NCBI GenBank assembly: GCA_963678675.1
Contig: OY783192.1
Coordinates: 6,210,001 to 6,274,000, forward strand
Length of the DNA: 64,000 nucleotides
From: Xiphydria camelus
Lineage: Eukaryota; Arthropoda; Insecta; Hymenoptera; Xiphydriidae
Direction of reading: 5' to 3'
In this document: one piece after another, positions 1 through 11,596 of the stretch
Layout: each line of letters opens with the position of its first letter
Position numbering within the stretch: the first letter of the stretch is position 1
Notes under the pieces: generated by a model
Seen by the model: only the letters and a program-made list of their open reading frames with translations
The model's database searches: none
Told to the model about the DNA's origin: nothing
Position numbers and translations under genes: made by a program

Positions 1-330
1 CGGATATCCCAAACCAAGAATTCGATCGCGATAAACTTCGTTAATAATTTCAAAAACTTCGCGAGTACGGTGGGGAGCTGCTCCATCCTGCATAAAATAA
101 AAATCGTCGACAAGCCCTCTTTTTCTTGTATGAGGGAAGAATTTAGTTTCTAAAATTTGTTTGTACGCATTCCCACTGACGGTAGATTCGAAAAAATGCA
201 GATAGATACCCTTTTTTGAGAGAGCAGCCCAAACAGTAACTTTTAGTGCATGAGCAGACTTCGTAACCATAAAATTAGGTTTTTCAGACCCCCACAATTG
301 CATCTCAATTTCGAGACTCAAAAGTGCTTC
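1..330 (-). pseudogene. Tc1/mariner-type transposase, C-terminal part, cut by the window edge
   Basis: On the minus strand an open frame from about 330 down to base 1 reads a DDE transposase core of the Tc1/mariner type. Visible motifs are WGSEKPNF, VTVWAALS, LHFFESTVSGNAY and MQDGAAPHRTREVF; the Asp in QDG fits the second catalytic Asp of these enzymes. The frame runs off the left edge of the window. The N-terminal HTH half and a start codon were not found upstream, so this is a remnant or an incompletely visible copy. In living elements the enzyme cuts and rejoins element ends at TA sites. Confidence 0.75.
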
Positions 331-1553
331 GGAACTACCAAAACTGATGTACAACGACCCCTACGAGTAAATGATCCATTTTATTGTGGCATAATGTCTA
401 TGACACCTGCTATGTATACTTTTCATGAACATAGCATACTGCATAATAAGAGTGAGAGTAAAAGAAAGGTACTTTGACCCTTTCGAATTCATAGTTACAT
501 ATGAGCTTATGAGTTATGCTAACCCGCTGATCTAAAAATATTATATACACTGTTAAAAATTATAAATGTGCAATATTTAATACGGCGGTCTTCTACTTTA
601 GAGCATACAGTTACAATCAGGAATATTGTGCGTTACGTTCGATTCAGAGAGTATCGTGGTAGACTCTAAGAGACTAGAGGGAAGAGGCAACATGGAAAAC
701 GGATGCGATATTGACATTTCTGACGCCCGTATTCGCGATATCTTTCCTTTCAAAGCACTGCAATCGCTTTATACAACTATGCGGGCCGTTGTCACTTTCG
801 TATGGACGTCGGAGAGGACATCGACCGATATACCATATTATAATATATTTATATGCGAATTTAGCGCTGCATCTACCGAATGTTGCGTAGTAAATCGAAC
901 GAATTTCTCGTAGGAGGTTTCCGTAAAGTTACTTTGAGCTTGCTCGTAGCGCGCTGGGCTGCTCAATTGTACTCGGTTGACGAGGTCATATTACTATCTT
1001 TAAAGGCACAGGTGAGCACCCCATGGTGAAAACCGGGACTCAGTTCTAAGTAAAAATTAAACTGCTGTAGTTAAAATTTCGAAGCGTTACTTAACAAATA
1101 CTCATTGCGCATCACATATTACTATAAAAATAGGAAAAATCGAAATATAGTAAATCTCACTATGCAAATAATTAAAAATTTACTATAGTGTTTAAGATAA
1201 ATAATAATATTGAAATCGTCATTTCTCACTATACTAATGCAATGAGTTTTACTAAATGCTTTATATATTGATAATTAAAAAATTGTTAATTATCAATTGG
1301 TTTTAGTTTTACTATATACTAGTAATTTTAACTCAAATATTCAAGTACCTATAATTTCCTATAATTTGAGCTCTATTTTCCTTCATGCAGCGCTGTCCGA
1401 GCAAGATCGAAGCAACTTCAATTCGTTCGGTTTATCATGGAATATACTGCATACCATTTAAAAGCGTATAGGTAGCCTCTGTTCTCTGGGATTACATTAC
1501 ATTATTTTCAATGAATATTCGATAAATGCAGTTGTGCTACATCCATTACTCAC
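331..1553. other. AT-rich interval downstream of the visible tetraspanin exons
   Basis: No convincing gene was found. The missing last exon(s) of the tetraspanin should lie here or beyond the window edge, but no acceptor followed by a fourth membrane segment could be recognised. A plus-strand frame at 880-1011 starts with ATG and ends at a good donor (CAG followed by GTGAGC), giving 44 codons; its partner exon is unknown, so it is not called as a gene. Confidence 0.4.
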
Positions 1554-4311
1554 CGATGTATGCCGAGCGTGTTGATGCTCAGCCGGATTCAAAGCCTGGC
1601 AGAGGGTGAGATTCGTCGGCTCCGGATTCAAGAAGGATTCGGCGATGTTACTGTTATTCAAGTTACAACAGCTGAGCGGTACCACCAGCTCTCTCCTGCC
1701 GACTTCCTGCAGCCGCCACCACGAGGTGCCGTAATTGTTGCTTCCGTTTATACCGCAGCAAGAGAACTGTGGAACGAAAAAGAGAGGCAGTATTTCAGCC
1801 GTTACGGTCGAACGATCGATTTCGCAGGAAATTCACCGGAAGTCATCGATACCAACCGTTGTTTGAGCCAGGTCCAGGGCGGCTGTGAATTGCTCGCGGC
1901 CGGGAACAGCGTAGCTACGCTGCAGCGCCCTGACCAGCCGGGCTGGCCTGACGTCGACCCCTAATATGTGAGGCCAGAAGATTGCGAGAACGCATACGCT
2001 GCACTCACCGAGGAGCAGCAGTATGATCGTTATCACGTACTGGAAAGATAAGAGCGATCGTACTGCGTCGGGACGATGCAAAGGAGACCCCGTTCTCTCA
2101 TTTCCTCTCGTGTTACTACCCCTCTTTTCGCTCGAGTCGCTATGTTTAGTCGAGTAACTCGCGTTACACATGCCAGCGGCGCGTCACGCTCATCGAGTAG
2201 GTACAACGATGGAATAATTACGGTCCTCAAGCGTGACACGTGCGCCTCGCCCTACACGCGCGCCTGTACACATGCGTTCCGATAGGTGTAGCAGACCTGC
2301 CTCGGAAGTAGCAGCGCGTAACCGCACGGCACACAGACCGGCAAAGAGGAAATCTCCTTTTGGACGGGCTCCGCTTCGCGAACTCGTTATAAATACGGGG
2401 TTTCATGTACGTGTGCATCGCGTACGTATGTGCGTGTACGTATATAAATCAGAATTATAACGGGTGCATCTACAGCGATGCAAAATGATTCGATTTGTTA
2501 GTACCTATATCATACGAGGAGTTATCTTTCAAAACGCAGTTTTCGAACAAAACCTTGTTTTCAGTAGCTAAATCTTAATTATTTGTTCTAAAGTTACAAA
2601 TTGCAATATCTAATTTTTGCAGGTGAAAATATGTAGCATTAAAAGTGCCATAAAGAATCGAGCAAAATTTAAAAATCTACGCCCAAATAAAAGTTATTAA
2701 GAAATAATTAGAATTTACCGAAGACAATGTTTTGTTCGAAAACTGCGTTTTGAATGATAGCTCGTCGTATGTAAGGATCTCTATCTTCTTCTTCCACAAC
2801 GCGTTGGAAAAGTGTAAATACATTTTGACGTAAGTCATCGATTGGTGGTGGGGTGGATCATTCGAAAGATCATTTTTTATTGTCAGCAAAGAGAGACATC
2901 TCGACTCACCGATACCGTAATGCAGCAATTGTGGAGGCAAGACACCCAGCAACCAAGCAGACCGGTGATAGCGATGAGGAATCCCACCCCCACGACACCA
3001 AAGGCGAGATAGTAGAAGAGCGGTTGGTCAGGGTGGGCGTCCCCCGGGCCCAAGAGTCGAGAGAGCAGTACGCGCTCGCTGTCGGCCAGTAACAATGCCC
3101 CCAATGACATCAGCGCGAACCCCGACATCTGAAAGCGAAACGAAAGGACGTTTCCGGTGATACGTGCAGTGCTAAATGTCGGTCGAGAGACATTTTTTCG
3201 TCTTTCCGTCATCGGCGACGGGTTCATCGAAGAGACTCTAAATTGACGTCAATTGATGTAATTATAGATACACCGGTGCAGTCGAGGGTTCCATCCGTTC
3301 GTATCCTGACGAGACTTTAAAATACTTTCATCTCTTTGAAATTGCTTACCAGAGTGAATAACACGATTTGGATTCTGGCGAAAATTAAAAATATTATTAT
3401 ACATTACTGTATAACATTTATTATACAGTATATTGAAATGTCGTATGTGGATTAGAATCCATTTTTATTACTAGGTGTACAACTTAGCTTCCGCCGTTTT
3501 CCTATAAATGGCTTTAGCAGTAAGTAGTGGTCGAAATAAATAGATCATAGACGTCAAGCAATAAACTTGGGCATCTGTCAACATAACACCATAGAAACAT
3601 TAGTTGATTTATTTCAGTATCATAACGTTAATCTCGATTGAAAATGTTAGTTTACGAGCCAAGTTCTCGTCGTTTGCGGGAGGTTTTAATTTCCTGCTTC
3701 AATAAATGAAGAAATCTGCGGCTGAGGTTCATCGAATGCTCTCAAATACTTATGGCGAGGCCACTATTGGTGAAAGAACGTGTTGTGAGTGGTTTCAACG
3801 CTTCAGGAACGGTGATTTTCACGTCGAAGACCGGCATAGCGGTGGAAGAGAAAAGGTTTTCGAAGATGCAGAATTGGAGGCATTACTTGATGAAGACTCG
3901 TGTCAAAGTTAAGAAGAATAATTAGCACGATCATTGGGAGTGACTCAACAATGAATACTTCAGAAGAAAGTTCCCTAGGTCCTACTACTCAAGTAGACCC
4001 TTGACCAACGTGTTAAACCTTAACATCCAGGGGCCAACTCAAGTGGTACGCATTAGGAAACTTCCCTACGTTTTCTTCCGGGAAAGTTTAAGAGAAATAA
4101 TTGGCAGACAATCCTTGAAGGCTCCATGAATACTCGATGAAAATGAAAATGATGCCTATAAAACGTCCATCGAATATTGCCTGTTTTTTTAAATGCTATT
4201 AAAGAGACACTAATTAAGATTCCTGCAATTAGCCGCTGTAAAACTCACCAGAAAAACGATATTCGAGCAACACACGAACGCCTTCGATGCTCTGAGTTTC
4301 CTCGACTTCAT
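1554..4311 (-). CDS. Tetraspanin, four exons seen, 3' end missing
   Basis: Four exons splice in phase 0: 4249-4311 (ATG at 4311), 2910-3128, 1857-2039 and 1554-1766, each with GT/AG borders. They give 226 residues. Seen in order are TM1 (KAFVCCSNIVFL joined to MSGFALMSLGALLLAD), TM2 (LFYYLAFGVVGVGFLIAITG), TM3 (YVITIILLLLGECSV) and the large extracellular loop. The loop has the family CCG motif (FSCCGING), a PLSCC motif and a further Cys (NLTLCQAL). Known tetraspanins are four-pass membrane proteins that organise surface microdomains. TM4 and the C-terminal tail are not found: the last exon ends at a donor (TCG followed by GTGAGT), so at least one exon is missing. Intron 1 (3129-4248) holds a mariner fragment and intron 2 a MITE. 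Which paralogue this is cannot be told. Confidence 0.88.
2507..2776. mobile_element. MITE with ~80-bp inverted arms in tetraspanin intron 2
   Basis: The arm at about 2507-2590 (around CAAAACGCAGTTTTCGAACA) reappears as reverse complement at about 2695-2776. The inside is AT-rich with no coding. The size and paired arms fit a miniature inverted-repeat element. The ends are approximate and no clean target duplication was fixed. Confidence 0.65.
3471..3952 (+). pseudogene. mariner transposase 5' fragment (HTH domain)
   Basis: The segment begins after a TA with a mariner-like terminal sequence (CTAGGTGTACAACTTAGCTT). An ORF at 3706-3912 follows. It reads the N-terminal helix-turn-helix of mariner transposase: AAEVHRMLSNTYGEATI, CCEWFQRFRNGDFHVEDRHS and FEDAELEALLDEDSCQS. 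A stop breaks it, and the related reading (LGVTQQ) continues in another frame to about 3952. The catalytic half and the 3' TIR are missing, so it cannot encode an active enzyme. It lies within intron 1 of the tetraspanin gene on the opposite strand. Confidence 0.8.
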
Positions 4312-5686
4312 CTCGTTCAACCGTATAATGTATAACAAGATAGTAGAAGGCCCCAGCATCGACCGATCACATCCGTTAACCGAAGACCAGAAGGCATCTC
4401 CTTCCGTTCATTTTCCGAGTACACCTTCCGGTATCGCGATTAAACGCGTGCAGATTTCGGAAACATTATCCACTCTTCACATCGGATTAAAGGTACTTCG
4501 GTTTTCGCGAAACGACTTCGGAAGAAGTAGAAAGGCACACGACGGTTTCAATTTTGAAGCGTTCGAATTCACGGACCTTCGCAAACTAAACCGTTCCGGC
4601 CGGTCGGTAGTGGCGCAGTGCCGTAGCAACGTTGGCACCGGTGTGTGCCGCGCTTGTGTTGTGCCGCACTCTTCGGAGCGAAACGCATCGGACGGAACCG
4701 GAAGGAAGTAGGAAGGTACGCACGAGCGGAGGGGGGATGAAAAGCTCGCACACGTTCCTACATACTGGATATATGGCTCCAGTTGTTTCACGTATGTGAA
4801 GAGGGAAAGGTGTGCCCTTGCTGTGGTGGTGGATAATTACAAACACCGACGGGTACGAGACCCCCCCTCTCGTATTTTAGACTTCACGTGCTCACAGTTT
4901 TTTATGCTGATACGTTCGAGCCAGATGGAGGAAGAATTTCAGGGCGCGACAAACTTCCCACGAGCATCCGTGCGTTTAAATGATGTAAACTAAGTTCACA
5001 GGGGAACAATGTCGTTTGGGTTTGTCTGTCATTGTTGGCGCAATTCAACCGTCATGCAGATATCTCGTAAATGCTGAGTATAAGTTAAACTAACAAGAAT
5101 AAGTTTTTTAGTCTTTAGTTGTGAACTCTACCAAATATCTCGATGAGAGTCAATGCTTTTAAAAAGTAAGACATCGCTCGATGTAACGATACTCGAATAG
5201 AGGATTAACTCATGGTCCGATAATTGCGAGAAATCATTTTACGCATCGGATAGACGATACCTCTTCTTTAAGAAAACCAGGCGGATATACTATTCTGAAT
5301 TGTTTATTTGTTTTTCAGTCATGTGGTATTTGCGAGTCAAAAGAATTGGATGTTTCTCTTACATGAAATTTTATTGAGTAAGTAAACTCTGCCACATGCG
5401 GAGCGTGAGGAAAATCACCGTACATTCGTGAACGCGTATGCAGAGCGGTATCTACATATCATTGCCTTAAATCGGAGTACGTTAACAGTTCGATGTACTT
5501 TTGCAAATTAATGTTACAAACTCAAGATGTGACTGCACACTACATCGTATATGCGTTTACCAATGTGCAATAATTTATCTAAATTGTTATCTGGAACAAT
5601 GGAGAATATGCAAGGTTACCTGAAGAATTATGCGTGAATTAGTATGTATAGTGAACTCGATCTGCACGGGTTCGTAACGCGCGTAA
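4312..5686. other. Upstream flank of the tetraspanin gene, no gene called
   Basis: The part at about 4330-4860 is richer in G+C than its surroundings and lies just upstream of the tetraspanin start codon on the minus strand, so it is a plausible 5' UTR or promoter. No TATA box or motif decides this. Overlapping short ORFs on both strands there look like chance frames of GC-rich DNA. The part from 4990 to 5686 is AT-rich with nothing recognised. Confidence 0.4.
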
Positions 5687-6020
5687 AGGTAAGTCTATAC
5701 CGGGATACAAAAATGTTGGCAACACGATAATCCGGTGTTGGCAACACGATAATCCGGTGTTGTCAACATGTATCCCGCCGACTTGCAACTCGCCGACGGA
5801 TACTCGGCAACAGCCAGTATCCCGAATGTAGGTACAAACCGGGATACAAAATGTTGGCAACATGTTGACAATACGAGTATCCCGTCGACTAGCGACAATT
5901 TAATTGCTACTCGTAAACTGCGGGCGGCATGACATCAAAGAAAGCTGTTGCCTGTTGCTTGTATCCGAGTTTCCCATTTGAAATGGGAAACATCGGAAAC
6001 ATCGCTCTCTCTGGACTAGA

Positions 6021-6080
6021 ACCTACCTACCTACCTACCTATACCTAGCTACCTACCTACCTACCTACCTACATACATAC
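6021..6080. repeat. (ACCT)n tetranucleotide microsatellite
   Basis: About 14 units of ACCT with small interruptions inside the TAA-flanked element. Confidence 0.9.
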
Positions 6081-6429
6081 GATAATGTTCCGTCGCACGA
6101 GGGACAGAATTTCAGAAGGTCGATTGAAACCTTTTAATAGTATCGATCATAAATAACATATATTTCTTGCATAAATTTTTCATTGAATGCCACATTATAC
6201 AGGCCGCACAGTGTTCACATGGCAGATCGGACGGCGTATCGTATTTCTCATTTTACAAAGCAGTACTCTCTCACTCTACAAGTGTATGTTCTTTCTAGAT
6301 TGAAAAGAAAGGCACGTAATTATTTCTCTCGGCAGAGGCACTCTCCCGATGCGTGATTTCGCGCATACGGCTGCCAAGTGGCACGTGCGAATATCAAGCC
6401 ACGTTCAGGCTTCTGTCGGTAAATTTGAG

Positions 6430-6680
6430 CCGCGTCAAAGGAGCTTCGAAATATAGCAGTACCTATTACCGCGGGCACTGCAGAAAATGACTCATTCTGA
6501 CCTGTCCCATATCGCCCGCCTCACCGGGGGTATGTTTCGGCGAATCTAGGCTACCTGAAGGGTTAATTGTCGGACGAGTCGTAATGAACCCCTTACCACA
6601 ATACCCATTGTAATAGATACCGCTATACTTTGAATATTAAATCAGCTTTGTAAAGGGGAGAAATGAATTCAATACATGAC
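6430..6680 (+). repeat. Dispersed repeat, second copy inverted at 20372-20695
   Basis: The segment shares long blocks with the reverse complement of 20372-20695, for example GAGCCGCGTCAAAGGAG, CACTGCAGAAAATGACTCAT and CTTTGTAAAGGGGAGAAATG. No coding or terminal repeats were recognised. Both copies sit inside other TIR elements, suggesting an unknown mobile sequence or an ancestral piece shared by two elements. Confidence 0.75.
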
Positions 6681-7705
6681 TGATGCAGTTGATGGCCAAT
6701 TAGGGAACACTTAATGACAAGTAATTCCGCCATTAAATTGTCACCATAGCTTGTCCCGTTTTGTAAAAACTGTCGCTGCCTCCACCTTCTTTTTCGCTTC
6801 TGGAAGGCTATTATGATGAAAGCAGCACTAACACCAGCAGCAATGGACGGTTCTATTTTTTAACATCAACACTCCGTTTCGTTTGAACGCTCAACTGGTT
6901 CTGACCGCATGTATCCGGATACAAGTCGATGTATCCAACAGTATGTTGCCAACAGCGACATCGTGTTGGCAACACTCAATGTTGATGTTGCCAACAGCGA
7001 TGTTGATGTTGCCAACAGCCATAAACGTGTTGCCAACATGTTGCCAACATTTTGTATCCCGGTCTAAACGTACCTTAATACACTTCAGAGGTATTCTGTG
7101 CGTATTATTGTAAGTGTGCAGCGAGCCTATCTCCTCTCGCCTGCATTATCCTCTACCACGGTATACACTTCCTGCTAAATAGGATACCAGCGTTAGCTGC
7201 ATACTTGTTAATTATATCGACAGTAACATTTCTTCGGTGTTCAATTACTAAGCCGATAATAATTTAAATGAAATTTACTCATATTCAAGACGTGATACGC
7301 TTTATATTTCGCAGGAGTTCGAATTCGTGATTGCCTTTCATAGGCCCAGCATTACCGGTTCCAGCTGCGCCTAATGGAGGGCAACCATGAGACCTATTTA
7401 TTACGAGGTATAAAGGCGGCTAATGATTCTGATCTATCCGCTTTGGGTGACAATATTTTATCGAATCAACCATAGCTAACGGTCAATAACGGTGTGAGTG
7501 AATCTTACTGTTTTGCAATGAGAGCTAAATTTGATTGGTTCTTTATAGCAAAGCAAGAAGATTCACTCGTCCCGTTTAGCTACAGTCGACTTGATAAAGT
7601 ACCGTCGCCCGAAACGGGTTGATCAAAATCATTGGCTACAGGTGTACATATGTACATACATACGTGGGAATGTAATCATGGGGAAAGGGACTCTAAATAG
7701 TTATT

Positions 7706-7816
7706 TTCGTTATTAGGGCGTGAAGCGCTGTTTCTAGCGAGTGTGAAGTTTGCCGCACGAGCGAAGCGAGTACGGCAATCACACTCGTTAAAACGGCGCG
7801 ATACAACCGAATAACG
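7706..7816. repeat. Hairpin repeat with GAGCGAAGCGAG core (copy 1)
   Basis: The inner arms CGAGTGTGAAGTTTGCCG and CGGCAATCACACTCG (7738-7787) flank GAGCGAAGCGAG; weaker outer arms extend to about 7706 and 7816. A second hairpin with the same core and the same inner arms lies at 33797-33921. Confidence 0.7.
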
Positions 7817-7837
7817 AATTCTATTTTTTGTCACTAA

Positions 7838-7963
7838 GGGCCGGTTTTACCAACAGGTATAAACGCGGTATAGCGCTATACTGAGAATAACCATAAGGCT
7901 TATTGCTGGTTATTCTCAGTATAGCGCTATACCGCGTTTATACCGTGTTGGTAAAACCGGCCC
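7838..7963. mobile_element. 126-bp palindromic MITE, TAA target duplication
   Basis: This is a near-perfect palindrome: GGGCCGGTTTTACCAAC at the left end is mirrored by GTTGGTAAAACCGGCCC at the right. The arms are about 55 bp with a short loop around 7890-7910. TAA flanks both sides (7835-7837, 7964-7966), as expected for PIF/Harbinger-mobilised elements. There is no coding. Confidence 0.85.
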
Positions 7964-8457
7964 TAAGTGTCAAATACGAGGTTGACGATTTCACGCACTG
8001 CGCAACTTTTCACGAATTGGTGTGTGAAAGATGATTTCACATGCGTCGAGGACGCCCATGAAACCGAGTATTTGACACTGAGTGACAAAAAGATTGGTTT
8101 TTTTGGAACAAATAATCTTTTTTTCTTTTGAAAATATCGAAATATTCTTTACTTACATACATTATTTGATATTTGTGTACATATAAAGGACGCAGAAAAA
8201 ACACAATTGGAATTAGAAAAATTACAATGTTGAAATACCAAGAAAATTTAGCGACGAGCAAAAAACAATATAAAATTATGCTTTTGAACAAAGCAACACC
8301 GTTTCAAAGAATTCCGAACGGTCGGAATGGAGCTAGTGGGCTGATTAATGGGTTTCAATTATCACAATTCATTGACAACAGTATCGGCGAAATTGTGACT
8401 AAGATTAAAAGCCACAATATCCGCAATTGTCAAATTATCAGGTCCTCAAGCAAATGT

Positions 8458-10453
8458 TTAAAAATCCAATACATTTTTTTTGGAGCTTCCACCACAACTT
8501 GCTATGGGAAGTGAGTCATCTTGCTCTCTCTGTGCAGAGTCTTCCAACTCAGGCGGTAAATGTAAGATCTAAAAAGATTCAATACAACTTAAGCTCAAAG
8601 AAATAGCCGAAAAAAATAAGAACAGAAAGAACAGTCATATCTTACCTCTATTAAAAATTTTTTACGTCGTAATTTGAATGCAAGATCCATGGATTCTGGA
8701 TTGTAAGCAGCTAAGGTATTGAAAGCGGACAATTTCTTTATGTGCAACAAACCATGATAATCTTTAAATAGAGGATTTGTCTCTCTATCAGAACCAGCAA
8801 ACGACTCTAATCTGATTGCAGTGTCTGCCAAGTGTTCCATCCGTTCAACCAGTGCATCCTACAAAATGTTTGTAATATAATTTTCTTTAGAGAATGATAC
8901 AAACTTAAAGTGACGTAGGGCACCGTGGAGGCCTATCATAGGCACCGTTATAACTAACTTCTTAGCAAATGTGGACCTTAATCTTAGAACTAAATTCCCA
9001 GAAGAGTTGCTAGAATTTATTTCACGACTTTCTCTGCGATTAAAACGAAAATCATAGTGAATGCACTTTCATATACAAATGGATCAAAATAATTTCCTGA
9101 AATCATAACTGTCATGCAAGGGTAACGAAATTAAACAATAATAAAATTACCGTTAGCAGACAATCTCGTACACGATGGCGACCATATTATTATTATATTA
9201 TATTATAACATTTTTATTGATTTCAGTTGTAGCCTGAGCCAATTCTATTTTAGAAAATGTAGTATAACACGTAGATGACGAAAAAAATTATTCTACTTTG
9301 CGAAAATGGATAATTGCAGAGAAACTGGTGAAATAAATTTTCCAAATACAGTGATAATTTTTCGTAAACATTATTGGTTTGAAAATGTGGAACTACATGA
9401 GATTCTTGCAATTGAAGGAAAGCTGGCTACAAAGGGCTAGTAATAATTGACCCCCAAACCCGCTTAGGAAATTACGAGAGACGTACAGCATTCTCAAAAT
9501 GGTGAGCAGGAAACGTAATAGTCGCGACAGAGTAAGAATTCCTCAGTAGAGCTCTAAAGCAATACAGAAATCTTAGAAGATCATTACGAGTAGACTCTTC
9601 TGTGCCACATTCCCAAAGTCTGGATCCTAACGAGCGAATCGCTATTCTTAGGATGTTCCTTTTCTCCGGCTCGTCAGTAAGCAAAAATTGGCCACTCTTT
9701 AGTGCTTCCTGGACAGACTTTAATAAGTCGACATAAGATTTATTTTCAAATGCTTCGGCCTCCCATTTTAAGTTCTCTCCGTCCCATTTGGTTATATTTG
9801 CTTGTTCTATCGTCTCCTTCTCCATAGTTTTAGTCAAGTCGTAAAAGTGTCCAAAGGGTTGCATCCTCGAGGGGAACGAATCGACCACCTTCAAGTGTTG
9901 GTACCTCCAAGCAATTTTCAACTGTTCATCCCTCCTTCGCATCTCCAATTCTAAAGGCGATTCAGTCACCACCGCCGGTATCTCGGAAACGAGTTGGGAT
10001 GGATTGTCGTCTTGAGAGGCGACGAATACAGGATGCGAGCAGACGATACCTTCCGCCATAAAGTACTTGAGCATAATTTTTGCATAACTACCGTGGGTGT
10101 CTTCTTCTGCAATTGTAAATATAATTTTTATGTGTCTCACATATCAATAAACAATTCTTTTTATTTTCGTTCATTCTCGCAGGTGGATCAATAACATTTA
10201 ACACGTACCAATTAATAGAATAGATCCAATAGGCAAGCCTCCTCCTGCAATTGCGAAGTCGACTCAAATAATTAAGTATTATTTATTGGTATGTATTGCG
10301 TGAGGAATAAAAAGCGTAACAGAGAAACTAACCTATTACGTGGTCCAACGAAGGCATACCAGTTGAAATAAGGAGTTGTGCATTTTGAATGGACGGTCTC
10401 GTTCCGGCAATAAAGGGTATCTTCTTTTTAGTATTTTGACCACTTGTTGCCAT
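8458..10453 (-). CDS. Elp4: Elongator complex protein 4 (PAXNEB family)
   Basis: Five exons splice cleanly: 10333-10453 (ATG at 10453), 10209-10244, 9487-10106, 8646-8858 and 8458-8568 (stop TAA), 366 residues. Family landmarks are IPFIAGTRPSIQNAQLLIST, the glycine turn GGGLPIGSILLIEEDTHGSY created across two splice joins, KIMLKYFMAEGIVCSH, IAWRYQHLKV, FGHFYDLTKTM, VATITFPAHHFEN, RLESFAGSDRETNPLFKDYH, LAFKLRRKKF and the end VLDF. Elp4 forms with Elp5 and Elp6 a ring of RecA-like folds in the Elongator complex, which modifies wobble uridine 34 of tRNAs; Elp4 lacks a normal Walker A lysine. Length is slightly below the human protein. Intron 3 (8859-9486) is longest; the other three are 77-102 bp. 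No disabling change was seen, so it looks functional. Confidence 0.95.
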
Positions 10454-11200
10454 GTTTATTTTACGATTGAAAAAAATACACCACACAAGCAGTGTACAAG
10501 ATATGATGCTCAGGAAGGTCAGTTAACCGACTGTAAACCATTCATCGAGCTGTTTCACGTTGATTTCGAATCAGCAATGGATATTTGCACAAAGCATTAT
10601 TCGATAATAAAAAAGAACGCTACTATTAATTAATAATGAAGATGAAAATATTGAAAATTGTTACGATCGCGTATACGTACAAATACGATTCACACAGTTC
10701 TGAAAATGATTGCCAACGTATTAACTAAAAATACTCCATGCGGATGGAAGAAAATGTCTGTCGCATGAACAGAACTTCAACGGCGCCGGGAACATTCAAA
10801 TCTATTCCATTGTGATCCCATGAATACTCAATTGATCGTAATCGGTAATAAAATGATATGCCTGTGTTTTATTTCATTTCACGGGACAAGTCAAGTACAA
10901 AACAATCTTAATCAATGAAGAAATGACTCCTTATGCTATACAAACTGCCTTAGCACAAATTAAGTGTTTAGAACCGTGTATACGCGGATCCTTGTTCTTC
11001 ATAAAAGAAATCACAGTCTGTCGTGTTCCTGCCGACTGTTGCAGGGCGAGTTTGTTCTCTCCAATAGGCTATTTGACTACTATTGAGAAACCACCAGAAA
11101 TGGTTTATTATATAATTTTGTACAAGCTGTATGAATATTTCTAATGAAATAAGCAATATATTCACTAAAAATCGAGGAACAAATTTAAATATCTAAAAAG
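10454..11200. other. Flank upstream of Elp4, no gene called
   Basis: The Elp4 promoter and 5' UTR should lie directly above 10453. No clear TATA or initiator could be fixed. Short frames at 10376-10633 and 10923-11144 are antisense or chance reading frames. The rest is AT-rich without repeats. Confidence 0.4.
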
Positions 11201-11401
11201 GCGCCAAAAACGACAAGCTAGCGGCCTCTCTAATCACGTGATCCCTTTGACGTCACATAATAGGGACCGTGCACGAGCTATAGAGGGCAGTGTATTCGCT
11301 GATGTGCGCGCGACCACACGACTGAAATAGGTACTTTTTGGGAATAAATTTACAGTGTAACGCTATTAGAGAATTTATAAAAATTATCAGAATTATTAAG
11401 T

Positions 11402-11589
11402 ATGGCTTTCGGCCAATCCAAAATCACCTCATACGAGGTCAAAATAATGTCAAAGGACAAAAATTATTTGAATCGGGTCATGTACTTAATGTAATAGAGA
11501 CAGATGACACCGAAAACGGAGAGATCGTTATAACCTGTAAAGTTGTAACTCAAACCAGGGTATCAAATACTTATGATGTAAAGATTGTG
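11402..11589 (+). pseudogene. Fragment like transposon-associated SWIM/YqaJ proteins
   Basis: The frame ending at 11589 reads KGQKLFESGHVLNVIETDD, ITCKVVTQTRVSNTYDVKIV, then meets a donor (GTAAGT). This resembles the stretch before the SWIM zinc finger in repeat-linked arthropod proteins that also carry a YqaJ nuclease fold; the zinc-finger cysteines would be in a later exon and are not seen. A frame starting at ATG 11402 (MAFGQSKITSYEVK) is shifted relative to it, so a frameshift is likely. The resemblance is from memory and needs a profile search. Confidence 0.4.
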
Positions 11590-11596
11590 GTAAGTA

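Larger units (their letters stand above)
5687..7075. mobile_element. 1.39-kb TIR element with TAA target duplication
   Basis: The left end (AGGTAAGTCTATACCGGGAT) and right end (ATCCCGGTCTAAACGTACCT) are inverted copies, flanked by TAA at 5684-5686 and 7076-7078. Just inside both ends are several copies of the palindromic word TGTTGGCAACA or its half TGTTGCCAACA, about 5710-5880 and 6940-7050. Such clustered subterminal words are typical of transposase-binding sites in non-autonomous elements. The TAA duplication fits PIF/Harbinger. No transposase is inside. The interior holds a microsatellite and a dispersed repeat also present at 20372-20695. Confidence 0.72.

Noticed and set aside
7060..7180. 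CRISPR-like or satellite array from the repeated TGTTGCCAACA words
   Set aside because: Spacing is irregular, units are inverted and the words are confined to element ends; this is an animal genome.
8173..8514. 113-codon plus-strand ORF
   Set aside because: It is partly antisense to the last Elp4 exon and has no features of its own.
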